From: Bacteroidota bacterium
Lineage (GTDB): Bacteria > Bacteroidota > Bacteroidia > Cytophagales > Cyclobacteriaceae
Reading direction: 5' to 3'
DNA: 31,149 nt
Assembly (NCBI GenBank): GCA_023417785.1
Contig: JAEZEH010000078.1
Coordinates: 1-31,149 of the forward strand
Shown here in pieces: positions 14,579 to 22,142 of the stretch. Numbering within the stretch: the stretch's first letter is position 1; every line of letters begins with the position of its first letter. Made by a program: the position numbers and the translations under genes. A model generated the notes under the pieces. The model did not search any database and was not told the origin of the DNA. It was given only the letters and a program-made list of their open reading frames with translations.

Positions 14579-15583
14579 ATGGTCCCTTCGCGCTGGATAA
14601 TACTCCTTGTTTTACTTGCCGCCCTTTTCCTCGCCGACATTTCCCTTGGAAGTGTCGACATTCCGCTCAGGGATATAATGTCAATTTTGTCCGGTCAGCC
14701 AGGAAGCGAACCGATATGGACCAGCATAATTATGGACTTTCGCCTAACCAAGGCAATAACGTGTGTCTTTGCGGGCGCCGCCCTTTCCATAAGCGGATTG
14801 CTGATGCAAACCCTTTTCCGAAACCCACTCGCAGGCCCCGATGTGCTGGGTCTGAGCTCCGGCGCAAGCCTCGCCGTTTCTCTTGTGTTCATGGGGTACT
14901 CCCTGGGGTTCGCTCTTTTCAGTATCTCAAACTCATGGGCGGTTGCTCTTGCTGCAAGCCTTGGTTCCACAATCGTGTTTCTCATGGTACTGGCCATTTC
15001 TACCCGGTTACGAAACAATGCATCGCTTCTCATCGTGGGCCTTATGATCGGAGCCGGCACCTCTTCCATTGTGAGCGTACTTCAGTTTCTGAGTAAAGCC
15101 GAAGATCTTCAGACGTATATGATATGGACTTTCGGCAGCCTCGGTTCACTTAGCTGGACAGAAATCAGAGTGCTCGGTGGGATTTTGCTGGCGGGGGCCC
15201 TGATCGCCATCGCATCCACCAAGGCCCTGAATGCATGGCTTCTGGGGGTTAATTATGCTCAGGGACTCGGTATTAATATAAGGAGAGCGCGCATTCTCAT
15301 CATCGTGGCAACCAGTATTCTCACAGGCGGAGTTACAGCTTTCTGCGGCCCGATAGCATTCGTGGGGCTGGCCGTGCCGCATCTTGTTAAGCTGTTGTTT
15401 AAGACACAAAATCATAAAGTCCTTATTCCTTCTGTTATGGCAGGCGGTGCCGTCCTTCTATTATTCTGTGATATTGTTGCACAACTGCCTGGCCGGAATC
15501 AGGTGCTTCCAATTAATGCGTTGACGGCCCTGATCGGAGCCCCGGTTGTTATCTGGGTGATCCTTAAAACCCGAATGGTATGA
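14579..15583 (+). CDS. FecCD-family ABC transporter permease (iron/siderophore/cobalamin type)
   Basis: The 334-residue protein is a BtuC/FecCD-type inner-membrane permease with about ten hydrophobic helices. Family marks are LADISLGSVDIPLRDI near the N-terminus, GAALSISGLLMQTLFRNPLA (importer core), PDVLGLSSGASLAV, and the C-terminal GPIAFVGLAVPHLVKLLFKT, which contacts the ATPase. Such permeases import ferric siderophores, haem or B12 across the inner membrane. The ATG is fixed by an in-frame stop two codons upstream. The stop overlaps the ATPase start (ATGA). No binding protein or TonB-dependent receptor is adjacent, so the substrate cannot be told. Confidence 0.9.
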   Translation: MVPSRWIILLVLLAALFLADISLGSVDIPLRDIMSILSGQPGSEPIWTSIIMDFRLTKAITCVFAGAALSISGLLMQTLFRNPLAGPDVLGLSSGASLAVSLVFMGYSLGFALFSISNSWAVALAASLGSTIVFLMVLAISTRLRNNASLLIVGLMIGAGTSSIVSVLQFLSKAEDLQTYMIWTFGSLGSLSWTEIRVLGGILLAGALIAIASTKALNAWLLGVNYAQGLGINIRRARILIIVATSILTGGVTAFCGPIAFVGLAVPHLVKLLFKTQNHKVLIPSVMAGGAVLLLFCDIVAQLPGRNQVLPINALTALIGAPVVIWVILKTRMV

Positions 15584-16578
15584 CAACCACTCCGGCAATT
15601 GACCACATTCCAGCGCGGGAGCTCATGGTAATCAAAGACCTCACTGTTGGCTATGGCACCAACATCCTTTTCGAAAATCTGAACCTTGCCCTCCTGGCCG
15701 GAGAATTAGTTTGTTTTATGGGGCCCAACGGCGCAGGAAAATCAACCCTGATACGATCGATGGGCGGGCTGCAGAAGCCGATGTCCGGCGAAGTAATTCT
15801 CCATAATTCCGAATACGGCGGAATGGAAAAAAACATCGCCATGGTCCTTACCGACCCTGTGCGCGACGTAAATATGACGGTTGCCGAGATTGTTGCCTTC
15901 GGCCGATACCCCTACCTAGGCTGGAACGTAAGCCTTAGAAATATTGATAAAGAGCTCGTCTCAGTTTCGATTCAAAAAGTAGGGATAGAACATCTTGCCA
16001 ACCGGAAGCTTCACGAATTAAGCGATGGTCAGCTTCAAATGACTATGATCGCGAAGGCGCTCGCTCAAGATACTCCCATTATTATCCTTGATGAACCAAC
16101 CGCGCACCTGGATCTCAACAACCGGGTTGAGATAATGAGACTGTTGCGTGGGCTCGCAAAAGATACAAAAAAAGCAATCCTCATTGCCACCCATGAACTC
16201 GACCTCGCCTTACAAACGGCCGACGTGATCTGGTTATCCGGACGGAGGAAAAACATTATCCGGGGCATCCCCGAAGATCTCGTCCTTGATGGATCTTTTG
16301 ATGAGACTTTCGCTTTCAAGGGGTTTGATCTTAAGACTGGCAGAGTCCAGCATCAGCAGTATCAGCAAATGCCGATCATCTTTACCGGCGCAGGGTACTA
16401 TTACCTATGGACGATGAATGCGCTCGAACGAAACGGATACACTGTATCAGCTCAGGGGCAGGGTTATCGAATTTCGTTGTCTGCGGGAGCATCCGGCACC
16501 GTGTGGGAATGTCAGGACGGAAAGATTTTCAGTACGATCTCCGAGCTCCTTGTCTATTTACGAACGCTATCAAATTAA
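15580..16578 (+). CDS. FecE-type ABC transporter ATP-binding protein with C-terminal extension
   Basis: The ABC domain (about residues 14-245) has Walker A GPNGAGKST (48-56), signature LSDGQ (147-151), Walker B IIILDEP (167-173), D-loop HLD and switch His205. At the Q-loop the usual Gln appears to be Thr91 (VLTD). The rest of the domain follows FecE (MTVAEIVAFGRYPYLGW). After about residue 245 there is an extra ~85-residue region not needed for the ATPase, with a small alpha/beta-looking core. FecE proteins are usually about 255-270 residues; this one has 332. It starts inside the permease stop, so the two are translationally coupled and form one importer. Confidence 0.93.
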   Translation: MTTTPAIDHIPARELMVIKDLTVGYGTNILFENLNLALLAGELVCFMGPNGAGKSTLIRSMGGLQKPMSGEVILHNSEYGGMEKNIAMVLTDPVRDVNMTVAEIVAFGRYPYLGWNVSLRNIDKELVSVSIQKVGIEHLANRKLHELSDGQLQMTMIAKALAQDTPIIILDEPTAHLDLNNRVEIMRLLRGLAKDTKKAILIATHELDLALQTADVIWLSGRRKNIIRGIPEDLVLDGSFDETFAFKGFDLKTGRVQHQQYQQMPIIFTGAGYYYLWTMNALERNGYTVSAQGQGYRISLSAGASGTVWECQDGKIFSTISELLVYLRTLSN

Positions 16579-16686
16579 TATTTCCTGCTTCAACCGTTTG
16601 CACTAAACCAGAGTAAGTTCTTTTCCACTTTTTCGTAAACTCTGTTCCAACACTTTTGTTAGTTTGTGCTCACATAAAGACCTACG

Positions 16687-18339
16687 ATGATCAAAGCAAA
16701 CGAAATTTTCCCGTACAAATTCAATAAGGCATACACTAAACCCGTCGCCTATTTTTCAATGGAATTTGCGGTAGACCAGCCGTTGAAGATCTACAGCGGG
16801 GGTTTGGGTTTCCTCGCCGGCTCACATCTGCGAAGCGCTTATGAAGAAAAGCAGAATCTTATTGGCATTGGCATCCTCTGGAAGAAAGGATACTACGATC
16901 AGGAAAGAAATCAGGATCAGACGTTGCGCGTAAGCTTTCGCGACAAGAGTTACTCCTTTTTGACTGATACGCATATCGTTTTCCCAATTACCATACATGG
17001 ATCCCGGGTTTATGTGAAAGCATATCTGCTCAAGCCGGAGGTTTTCAATACAGCTCCCCTTTTTCTGCTTTCCACGGATATTCAGGAAAACGATTACCTC
17101 GCTCAGACCATAAGCCACCGGTTGTACGATCCCAATGAAACAACCCGTATCGCGCAGAGCATTCTCCTTGGCGTCGGCGGCGCAAAATTATTGGATGTCC
17201 TGGAGCGGGAAACGGAAATCTATCACATGAATGAAGGGCATTCGCTCCCAATGTGTTTTTATCTTCTCGACAAGTACAAAGACATTGAAGAAGTAAAGAA
17301 ACGTGTCGTCTTCACAACCCATACACCTGAAAAGGCGGGCAACGAAGAGCACAGCCTGCCTTTGCTCAATAGTATGACTTTCTTTAATGGCCTAACCCCA
17401 GAAGAAGTTGAGAAGGCCGTCTACCCCGAAAATGGAATTCTTAACTACACCGTATCGGCGTTACGTCTTGCCAAGCGCGCCAATGGTGTATCACAACTCC
17501 ACGGCGAAGTTTCGCGAAAGATGTGGGGTGATGCCGAGGGAATTTGTGAAATAACCGCTATCACCAACGCACAAAACAAAACATACTGGAGCGATCCGGT
17601 TCTTGACAAAGCCCTCGAAGAAAAGGACGACACAGCACTTGTTGCCAGAAAGAAAGAGCTCAAGCACAAACTTTTCCGCGTGGTGGCCAACCAGACTGGT
17701 AAGTTGTTTGATGAGAACGTGCTGACCTTCGTATGGGCCCGGCGATTTGCGGCATACAAAAGAGCGAACCTCCTGTTGTCAGACTTCAACCGGTTTTTGA
17801 AGATCGCCCAGAATGCAAAATATCCCATCCAGGTTATCTGGGCAGGTAAACCCTATCCGGAAGACTATGGAGCGATAAACATTTTCAATGAAATCTTTTG
17901 GAAGACCAGGGATCTGCCGAACTGCACGGTCCTCACAGGCTATGAACTCTGGTTATCAGGTCACCTTAAGAAAGGATCGGATCTCTGGCTGAATAACCCG
18001 AAGATATATCATGAAGCGTCGGGAACTTCAGGTATGACTGCGGCCATGAACGGTTCCGTTAACCTGTCTATTCCTGATGGTTGGGTTCCTGAGTTTGCCA
18101 AACCAGGGAAGAACTCATTCATTATCGAACCTGCAAACGACCTTCTCGTTGAAATGTCGAGAGACAAGATCGAGGCACAGAATTTATACGATCTTATCGA
18201 GAACGTGATCGTTCCCATGTATTACGACCAGCCGAAAGAATGGCTCAAAGTGGTCAAAGCAAGCATGACGGACGTGCTCCCGTATTTTGACTCGGGTCGA
18301 ATGGCGCGCGAATACTACGAGAAAATGTATAACGCCTGA
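16687..18339 (+). CDS. Short alpha-glucan (glycogen) phosphorylase-like GT35 protein
   Basis: The 550-residue protein belongs to the compact alpha-glucan phosphorylase family, which releases glucose-1-phosphate from glycogen or maltodextrin. Features include YFSMEFAVDQPLKIYSGGLG near the N-terminus, MNEGHSLP, VFTTHTPEKAGNE, and RRFAAYKR (352-359), whose Arg353 and Lys358 align with phosphate-site Arg569 and Lys574 of rabbit phosphorylase. In the C-terminal PLP region (EASGTSGMTAAMNG, 443-456) the residue aligning with the PLP-Schiff-base lysine (GTGNMK in the rabbit enzyme) is Thr451. By hand alignment the enzyme therefore lacks the PLP lysine. It may act by another mechanism or as a related glucan glycosyltransferase. 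A terminator follows. Confidence 0.85.
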   Translation: MIKANEIFPYKFNKAYTKPVAYFSMEFAVDQPLKIYSGGLGFLAGSHLRSAYEEKQNLIGIGILWKKGYYDQERNQDQTLRVSFRDKSYSFLTDTHIVFPITIHGSRVYVKAYLLKPEVFNTAPLFLLSTDIQENDYLAQTISHRLYDPNETTRIAQSILLGVGGAKLLDVLERETEIYHMNEGHSLPMCFYLLDKYKDIEEVKKRVVFTTHTPEKAGNEEHSLPLLNSMTFFNGLTPEEVEKAVYPENGILNYTVSALRLAKRANGVSQLHGEVSRKMWGDAEGICEITAITNAQNKTYWSDPVLDKALEEKDDTALVARKKELKHKLFRVVANQTGKLFDENVLTFVWARRFAAYKRANLLLSDFNRFLKIAQNAKYPIQVIWAGKPYPEDYGAINIFNEIFWKTRDLPNCTVLTGYELWLSGHLKKGSDLWLNNPKIYHEASGTSGMTAAMNGSVNLSIPDGWVPEFAKPGKNSFIIEPANDLLVEMSRDKIEAQNLYDLIENVIVPMYYDQPKEWLKVVKASMTDVLPYFDSGRMAREYYEKMYNA

Positions 18340-18355
18340 TAAATAAGTTCACTTG

Positions 18356-18391
18356 AAGGGCAATGCTGCGAAAACGGTATTGCCCTTTTTT
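18356..18391 (+). terminator. Rho-independent terminator after the alpha-glucan phosphorylase gene
   Basis: AAGGGCAAT (18356-18364) and ATTGCCCTT (18379-18387) form a perfect 9-bp stem that can continue inward with G-U, C-G, U-G and G-C pairs. A run of six T follows (18386-18391), then more T-rich sequence. It begins 17 bases after the phosphorylase stop and separates it from the next transcript. Confidence 0.9.
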
Positions 18392-18411
18392 ATTTTATAC
18401 CGCGCAGATGA

Positions 18412-18419
18412 TACCTTTG
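18412..18419 (+). promoter_or_regulatory. Candidate promoter core TACCTTTG for the downstream gene set
   Basis: TACCTTTG is a perfect match to the Bacteroidota TAnnTTTG core, and the same 8 bases form the rpsL promoter in this window. At the expected distance of 19 bases upstream there is TTA instead of TTG. It lies just after a terminator and directly before the transferase gene, a sensible place for the start of the next transcript. Confidence 0.55.
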
Positions 18420-18433
18420 GTCAAAAGAGTACT

Positions 18434-19072
18434 CTGAACAATCGCCTGATCATATTTCTTCGAAACCCGGAAATGGGTAAAGTGAAAACGCGGCTCGCGA
18501 AAACCGTTGGCGAAGAATCCGCCCTCGCGATCTATTACAAACTGCTTGAGCATACACGAACAATCTCTCAACATCTTCCCGTTCAAAAGTATTTGTACTA
18601 TTCCGACTTTGTTGACACCGAGGATAACTGGCCCGGCAGTCACTATCAAAAAGTTTTGCAATCGCGCGGCAACCTGGGCGATAGGATGAAACAAGCTTTC
18701 GCCGACGCGTTTGCACAAGACTGCGATGCCGTAGTCGTAATCGGAACAGATTGTCTGGACCTGTCTTCAGCAATTATTATAAAGGCTTTCGAATGCCTTC
18801 AACGGCATGATGCAGTGATCGGTCCCGCTGCAGATGGCGGCTACTATCTGCTCGGATTGAAAGCATGCCATCCTGAAATTTTTGAAAACAAAATATGGAG
18901 CTCGGATACCGTTCTTGGCGACACACAAAAAGATTTTGATCGACTTGATTTGAAATGGAGCAAACTTCCTTTACTCCGCGACGTAGATACCTTCGACGAT
19001 CTGGACGATAAACTTAAATCTATTGTTCAAGGCAATCGTGGATTCATTAAACCTTCTTCAGATGAACAGTAG
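18434..19072 (+). CDS. TIGR04282/DUF2064-family transferase (glycosyltransferase-like)
   Basis: This is a nucleotidyl/glycosyltransferase-A fold protein of the family called rSAM/selenodomain-associated transferase 1. Marks are IIFLRNPEMGKVKTRLAKTV at the N-terminus (nucleotide binding), GTDCLDLSS, GPAADGGYYLLGL and DVDTFDDL. Its substrate is not established. The frame is open from a TTG at 18353, but that start lies upstream of the terminator stem, which would then be translated. A CTG at 18434, just before the conserved first strand, is preferred (212 residues). The next ATG (18473) would remove that strand. The stop overlaps the next ATG by 11 bases. Confidence 0.8.
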   Translation: MNNRLIIFLRNPEMGKVKTRLAKTVGEESALAIYYKLLEHTRTISQHLPVQKYLYYSDFVDTEDNWPGSHYQKVLQSRGNLGDRMKQAFADAFAQDCDAVVVIGTDCLDLSSAIIIKAFECLQRHDAVIGPAADGGYYLLGLKACHPEIFENKIWSSDTVLGDTQKDFDRLDLKWSKLPLLRDVDTFDDLDDKLKSIVQGNRGFIKPSSDEQ

Positions 19073-19871
19073 TTTGACATTGAGCGAAATCTGGATTTAT
19101 CCAGTTAAGTCACTTGCCGGCATATCCCTTTCCTCAGCACAGGTCTGGAAAAAGGGGCTTCGATACGATCGAAGATTCATGCTAATCGATGACGATGGGG
19201 TCGCGATGACACAACGCAAACATCCTCGGATGGCTTTATTCCAGGTAGAAATCATTGACAACCGTTGTACGGTAGGCTATCAGGAGAGTTCGATCGACTG
19301 GCCAATTGAACCCACGTCGTTCAGCAATGCCCTTACTGCGAAAGTATGGGACGATCTGGTTGACGTGCACGAAGTAAATGACGACATCTCCCGTTGGTTC
19401 TCCAACCACCTCGGCAAGCCTTGTCGCCTCGTATATTTCCCCGAAAACAATCCACGCCTCATAGAACAGAATTACTGGCCAAAAGATGACCATGTAGGCC
19501 TGGCCGACGCATATCCACTGCTGCTGATCGGCCGCGATTCTTTGTCAGACTTGAATCAAAGGCTTGCTTCGCCGGTTACCATGAAGCGCTTCCGGCCAAA
19601 CCTCGTGTTTTCGGGAGGCGGGCCTTTTGTCGAAGATACCTGGGGTGAATTCCGCATCGGCAGTAACCGATTCAAAGCCGTAAAACCATGTGCGCGATGC
19701 GTGTTAACAACGGTAAATCCCGAGACCGCAGAAATGGGCCCCGAACCACTTCGCACATTGAGCAGCTACCGTAAAGTGGACAATAAAGTGTATTTCGGTC
19801 AGAATATCGTTATTATTGGCGCCACAGAAATAAGGACGGGAGACAAAATCGTAGTCGACAGTTTAAGGTGA
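19062..19871 (+). CDS. MOSC-domain protein, YcbX/mARC-like molybdenum cofactor-binding oxidoreductase
   Basis: The 269-residue protein has a MOSC N-terminal beta-barrel domain (SEIWIYPVKSLAGISL, then RYDRRFMLID) and a C-terminal MOSC domain. Residues 206-217 read AVKPCARCVLTT, followed by VNPETAEMGPEPLRTL. Cys213 aligns with the cysteine that ligates Mo in mARC and YcbX. Relatives reduce N-hydroxylated bases using a ferredoxin or flavin donor. The ATG at 19062 is chosen over an upstream in-frame TTG (19023), because the domain begins directly after it and it overlaps the preceding stop by 11 bases. It links the cluster to molybdenum cofactor use. Confidence 0.88.
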   Translation: MNSSLTLSEIWIYPVKSLAGISLSSAQVWKKGLRYDRRFMLIDDDGVAMTQRKHPRMALFQVEIIDNRCTVGYQESSIDWPIEPTSFSNALTAKVWDDLVDVHEVNDDISRWFSNHLGKPCRLVYFPENNPRLIEQNYWPKDDHVGLADAYPLLLIGRDSLSDLNQRLASPVTMKRFRPNLVFSGGGPFVEDTWGEFRIGSNRFKAVKPCARCVLTTVNPETAEMGPEPLRTLSSYRKVDNKVYFGQNIVIIGATEIRTGDKIVVDSLR

Positions 19872-19881
19872 TGTGACGCGT

Positions 19882-20418
19882 ATGGCATTCGAATACATCA
19901 AAGCTATCCATATCATTTTTATCGTAACCTGGTTTGCCGGGCTTTTCTACATTCCGCGACTTTACGTGTACATTATCGAAACACACGACAAGCCCGAACC
20001 AGAGAAGTCAATCCTTCTAAAACAACTCCTGATGATGACAAGCAGGCTTTGGTATGGAATTACCTGGCCGTCGGCGATAATTACGTTGCTGATCGGGATC
20101 ACGATGCTGATAAAGCAACCGATATGGCTGAAGCTTTCATTCATGCATATCAAACTGGGTCTGGTGGTTTTCCTCTACGCATACCACTTTTCTTTGCAGA
20201 TCATTTTCAAACAACTGCAAAAAGGGGTTGTCAAATATTCCTCACAACAAATGCGCATGTGGAACGAGGTAGCTACCCTTTTTCTGATAAGCATTGTTTT
20301 TCTGATCGTTGTTAAGACCGCACTCAGCATCGCCTGGGGACTTGTCGGACTTGCCTTTGTAACGGCAGCCATATTGATTGGAATCAGGGCATACAAAAAA
20401 TTAAGAAGAAATGATTAA
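19882..20418 (+). CDS. hemJ: HemJ-type protoporphyrinogen IX oxidase (CopD/UPF0093 family)
   Basis: The 178-residue membrane protein has about four to five transmembrane helices. The first (residues 6-24) contains the HemJ signature IKAIHIIFIVTWFAGLFYIP, with the conserved His10 that ligates haem b in HemJ, followed by the conserved PRL. A second conserved segment is MHIKLGLVVFLYAYHFS. HemJ performs the sixth-electron oxidation in haem biosynthesis. The ATG at 19882 fits the family better than the GTG at 19873. It overlaps the SCO1 start by 8 bases. Confidence 0.85.
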   Translation: MAFEYIKAIHIIFIVTWFAGLFYIPRLYVYIIETHDKPEPEKSILLKQLLMMTSRLWYGITWPSAIITLLIGITMLIKQPIWLKLSFMHIKLGLVVFLYAYHFSLQIIFKQLQKGVVKYSSQQMRMWNEVATLFLISIVFLIVVKTALSIAWGLVGLAFVTAAILIGIRAYKKLRRND

Positions 20419-21034
20419 GAATACGATACAGAAAGTAGTCGCGGCACTTTTTTGGCTAAGCTGCCTCGTTTCATGTATTGAGGAAAAACCATTGAAAATC
20501 TACGGCGAACGTGATGTTGTAAATGGAGATACCGTATACCACACTATTCAGTCATTCAGGTTTGTCAATCAGGACAGTGCAATGATCACGCGCGAGACCA
20601 TTGACGGGAAGATCTACGTCGCTGACTTCTTTTTCACGTCATGCAGGACAATCTGCCCTGTAATGAAAACCCAGATGTTACGGATTTACGAAGAATTCAA
20701 AGACGATCCGCAAGTAATTATCCTCAGCCACACGATAGATCCGGAGTACGACACAGTCGGACTACTGAAAGACTTTGCAGAGCGACTCGGCGTATCCGCC
20801 AATAGCTGGCATTTCCTTACGGGAAACAAAGACAGTATCTATACCATCGCTGAGAAAAGTTATTTCGCCACTGCAATGGAAGACAAGACCGAGCCCGATG
20901 GATTCATCCACAGCGGTGCATTCATTCTCGTCGATGGTAAACAACGAATACGCGGGATGTATGATGGCACTAAGGAAGCGGACGTTGATCGTTTGATCAA
21001 GGATATTGGCCGACTCAAAAGAGAAAAAACCTGA
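20411..21034 (+). CDS. SCO1/SenC copper chaperone, predicted lipoprotein
   Basis: The 207-residue protein has a signal sequence with a lipobox ending at Cys22 (CLVSC), so it is probably anchored in the membrane facing the periplasm. The thioredoxin-like SCO domain has the copper-binding CxxxC in FFTSCRTICPVM (Cys78, Cys82) and His167 in GFIHSGAFI. SCO proteins deliver copper to the CuA site of cytochrome oxidase. Its start overlaps hemJ by 8 bp and cytochrome c follows after 8 bp, so these genes form one respiratory unit. Confidence 0.93.
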   Translation: MIKNTIQKVVAALFWLSCLVSCIEEKPLKIYGERDVVNGDTVYHTIQSFRFVNQDSAMITRETIDGKIYVADFFFTSCRTICPVMKTQMLRIYEEFKDDPQVIILSHTIDPEYDTVGLLKDFAERLGVSANSWHFLTGNKDSIYTIAEKSYFATAMEDKTEPDGFIHSGAFILVDGKQRIRGMYDGTKEADVDRLIKDIGRLKREKT

Positions 21035-21042
21035 ACCGGATT

Positions 21043-21477
21043 TTGAACAAGTTACGTCTTTCGATTATGTCAACTGCAGCATTCTTCCTGATCCTCGGGT
21101 GTGCAAAAGGGTCGGGGGATCGAACTGCATCTATCAAACGACAACAATACTTTATAAAGGGAGAACAATTATATCTGCAGCATTGCAGCAACTGCCACCA
21201 GCAGGATGGTAAGGGACTGGGCCGTGTTTATCCGCCGATCGCGGATTCTGATTTCGTTAAAGAGAAACCGGATGAAGTTATTTGCCTCATCCGTCATGGC
21301 ATAGAAGGTGAACTGATCGTGAATGGTACCATGTACAACATGGCCATGCCTCCGAACCCCGCATTGACCGACCTCGATATCGCCCAAATCGCAACCTACA
21401 TTCTTAACAATTGGGGCCACGAAGAAGGGTTGGTTGATGTCAAAACGGTTACGCCCCTCCTGGACACCTGCCGATAA
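21043..21477 (+). CDS. Monohaem c-type cytochrome, predicted lipoprotein
   Basis: The 144-residue protein starts with TTG at 21043. This start is preferred over the internal ATG (21067) because only it gives the positively charged N-region (Lys3, Arg5) before the hydrophobic stretch. A lipobox LILGC ends at Cys20. The class I haem c motif CSNCH is at 48-52, with the likely axial Met in NMAMPP at 102. It strongly resembles the cytochrome at 24835 in YPPIADSDF and the VNG-x-YN-MP segment. It likely accepts electrons from the Mo hydroxylase or passes them to an oxidase. The gene is convergent with the DUF2141 gene, 3 bp apart. Confidence 0.92.
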   Translation: MNKLRLSIMSTAAFFLILGCAKGSGDRTASIKRQQYFIKGEQLYLQHCSNCHQQDGKGLGRVYPPIADSDFVKEKPDEVICLIRHGIEGELIVNGTMYNMAMPPNPALTDLDIAQIATYILNNWGHEEGLVDVKTVTPLLDTCR

Positions 21478-21480
21478 AGA

Positions 21481-21903
21481 TCACATAAACCTCAGATTGA
21501 TTTCCTGCGTGGTCTTTTCAGTGACCTCGACTTTTGCCCGCTCAAACGATGGCGGCCCGAATGTACCCATGGCGTTGTTTCCAAACGCAAAACCCTCCTT
21601 TGGGATGCCTATGAGATTGGTATCAAGTTCACCATTATCATTCTCGTCGTGGAAAAGACTGATGGCATACGCCCCACTGGGCAATCCGTCGAACGATACG
21701 ATAGCGGTGTTACCCGAGACCTTGACTGACTTTCCCTGATACGCATTCTTCAAGAAATCTTTTTCGTTCGTGAAGATCGCGACACGAACAGTTCCTTCTG
21801 TTGTTTTGATGTTTTTGACAATAACATCAAGAGAGTGCTGCGCGAAAGAAGGACGCGTATACGACGCTACGAATAAGCATACGATAACCACAGTTTTCAT
21901 CAT
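21481..21903 (-). CDS. DUF2141 family secreted protein
   Basis: The protein from the ATGATG at 21903 has 140 residues and a clear signal peptide (MMKTVVIVCLFVASY, cleavage near PSFA-QH). The mature part is a beta-sandwich-like DUF2141 domain with LDVIVKNIKTTEGTVRVAIF and the acidic loop FHDENDNGELDTNLIGIPKE. Its function is unknown; DUF2141 is common in Bacteroidota. The frame is open another 30 codons upstream, but the signal peptide fixes this start. It is the only minus-strand gene within the metabolic block. Confidence 0.85.
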   Translation of the reverse strand: MMKTVVIVCLFVASYTRPSFAQHSLDVIVKNIKTTEGTVRVAIFTNEKDFLKNAYQGKSVKVSGNTAIVSFDGLPSGAYAISLFHDENDNGELDTNLIGIPKEGFAFGNNAMGTFGPPSFERAKVEVTEKTTQEINLRFM

Positions 21904-21950
21904 ATTTTTTGCTTCAAGGTGTCCTGTTCTGATCGTCTCTCCCAATTTAT

Positions 21951-21988
21951 CCTGCTGAACTGTCGAATTCACATTCCGGACCAGCAGG
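21951..21988. repeat. Inverted repeat CCTGCTG/CAGCAGG
   Basis: Arms CCTGCTG (21951-21957) and CAGCAGG (21982-21988) are exact reverse complements separated by 24 bases. They lie 48 bases upstream of the DUF2141 ATG in the gap shared with the divergent hydroxylase genes. A DNA-binding or RNA-hairpin role is possible; chance is not excluded. Confidence 0.4.
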
Positions 21989-22142
21989 AACAACGACCTG
22001 CTTCATTAACTTTTCGTTAACAATAAAGTTCTACCGTTCATAAACAAAAAGTCAGAATTTATCATCCCAACAGCCAGCCGCGGATCTTCGATGGATCTCG
22101 ACACGAAACTATTTAGTAATTTACTTCCAATAAACCTTCTTT

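Noticed and set aside
14437..15096. Long plus-strand open frame (219 codons) overlapping the permease gene
   Set aside because: It runs mostly in another frame of a clear FecCD permease and shows no recognisable domain; its composition (Arg, Cys, His, Pro rich) is typical of a shadow frame.
16632..16666. Promoter before the alpha-glucan phosphorylase (TTAGTTTG near 16659)
   Set aside because: Seven of eight core bases match, but no TTG lies at the right distance, so it was not listed as a feature.
21904..21993. N-terminal extension of the DUF2141 protein (30 extra codons)
   Set aside because: The signal peptide begins at the ATGATG at 21903-21898; the upstream part has no family counterpart.
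22060..22142. Promoter before the Mo hydroxylase small subunit
   Set aside because: Only a poor TAATTTAC resemblance and no TTG at the right spacing; the start of this transcript could not be placed.
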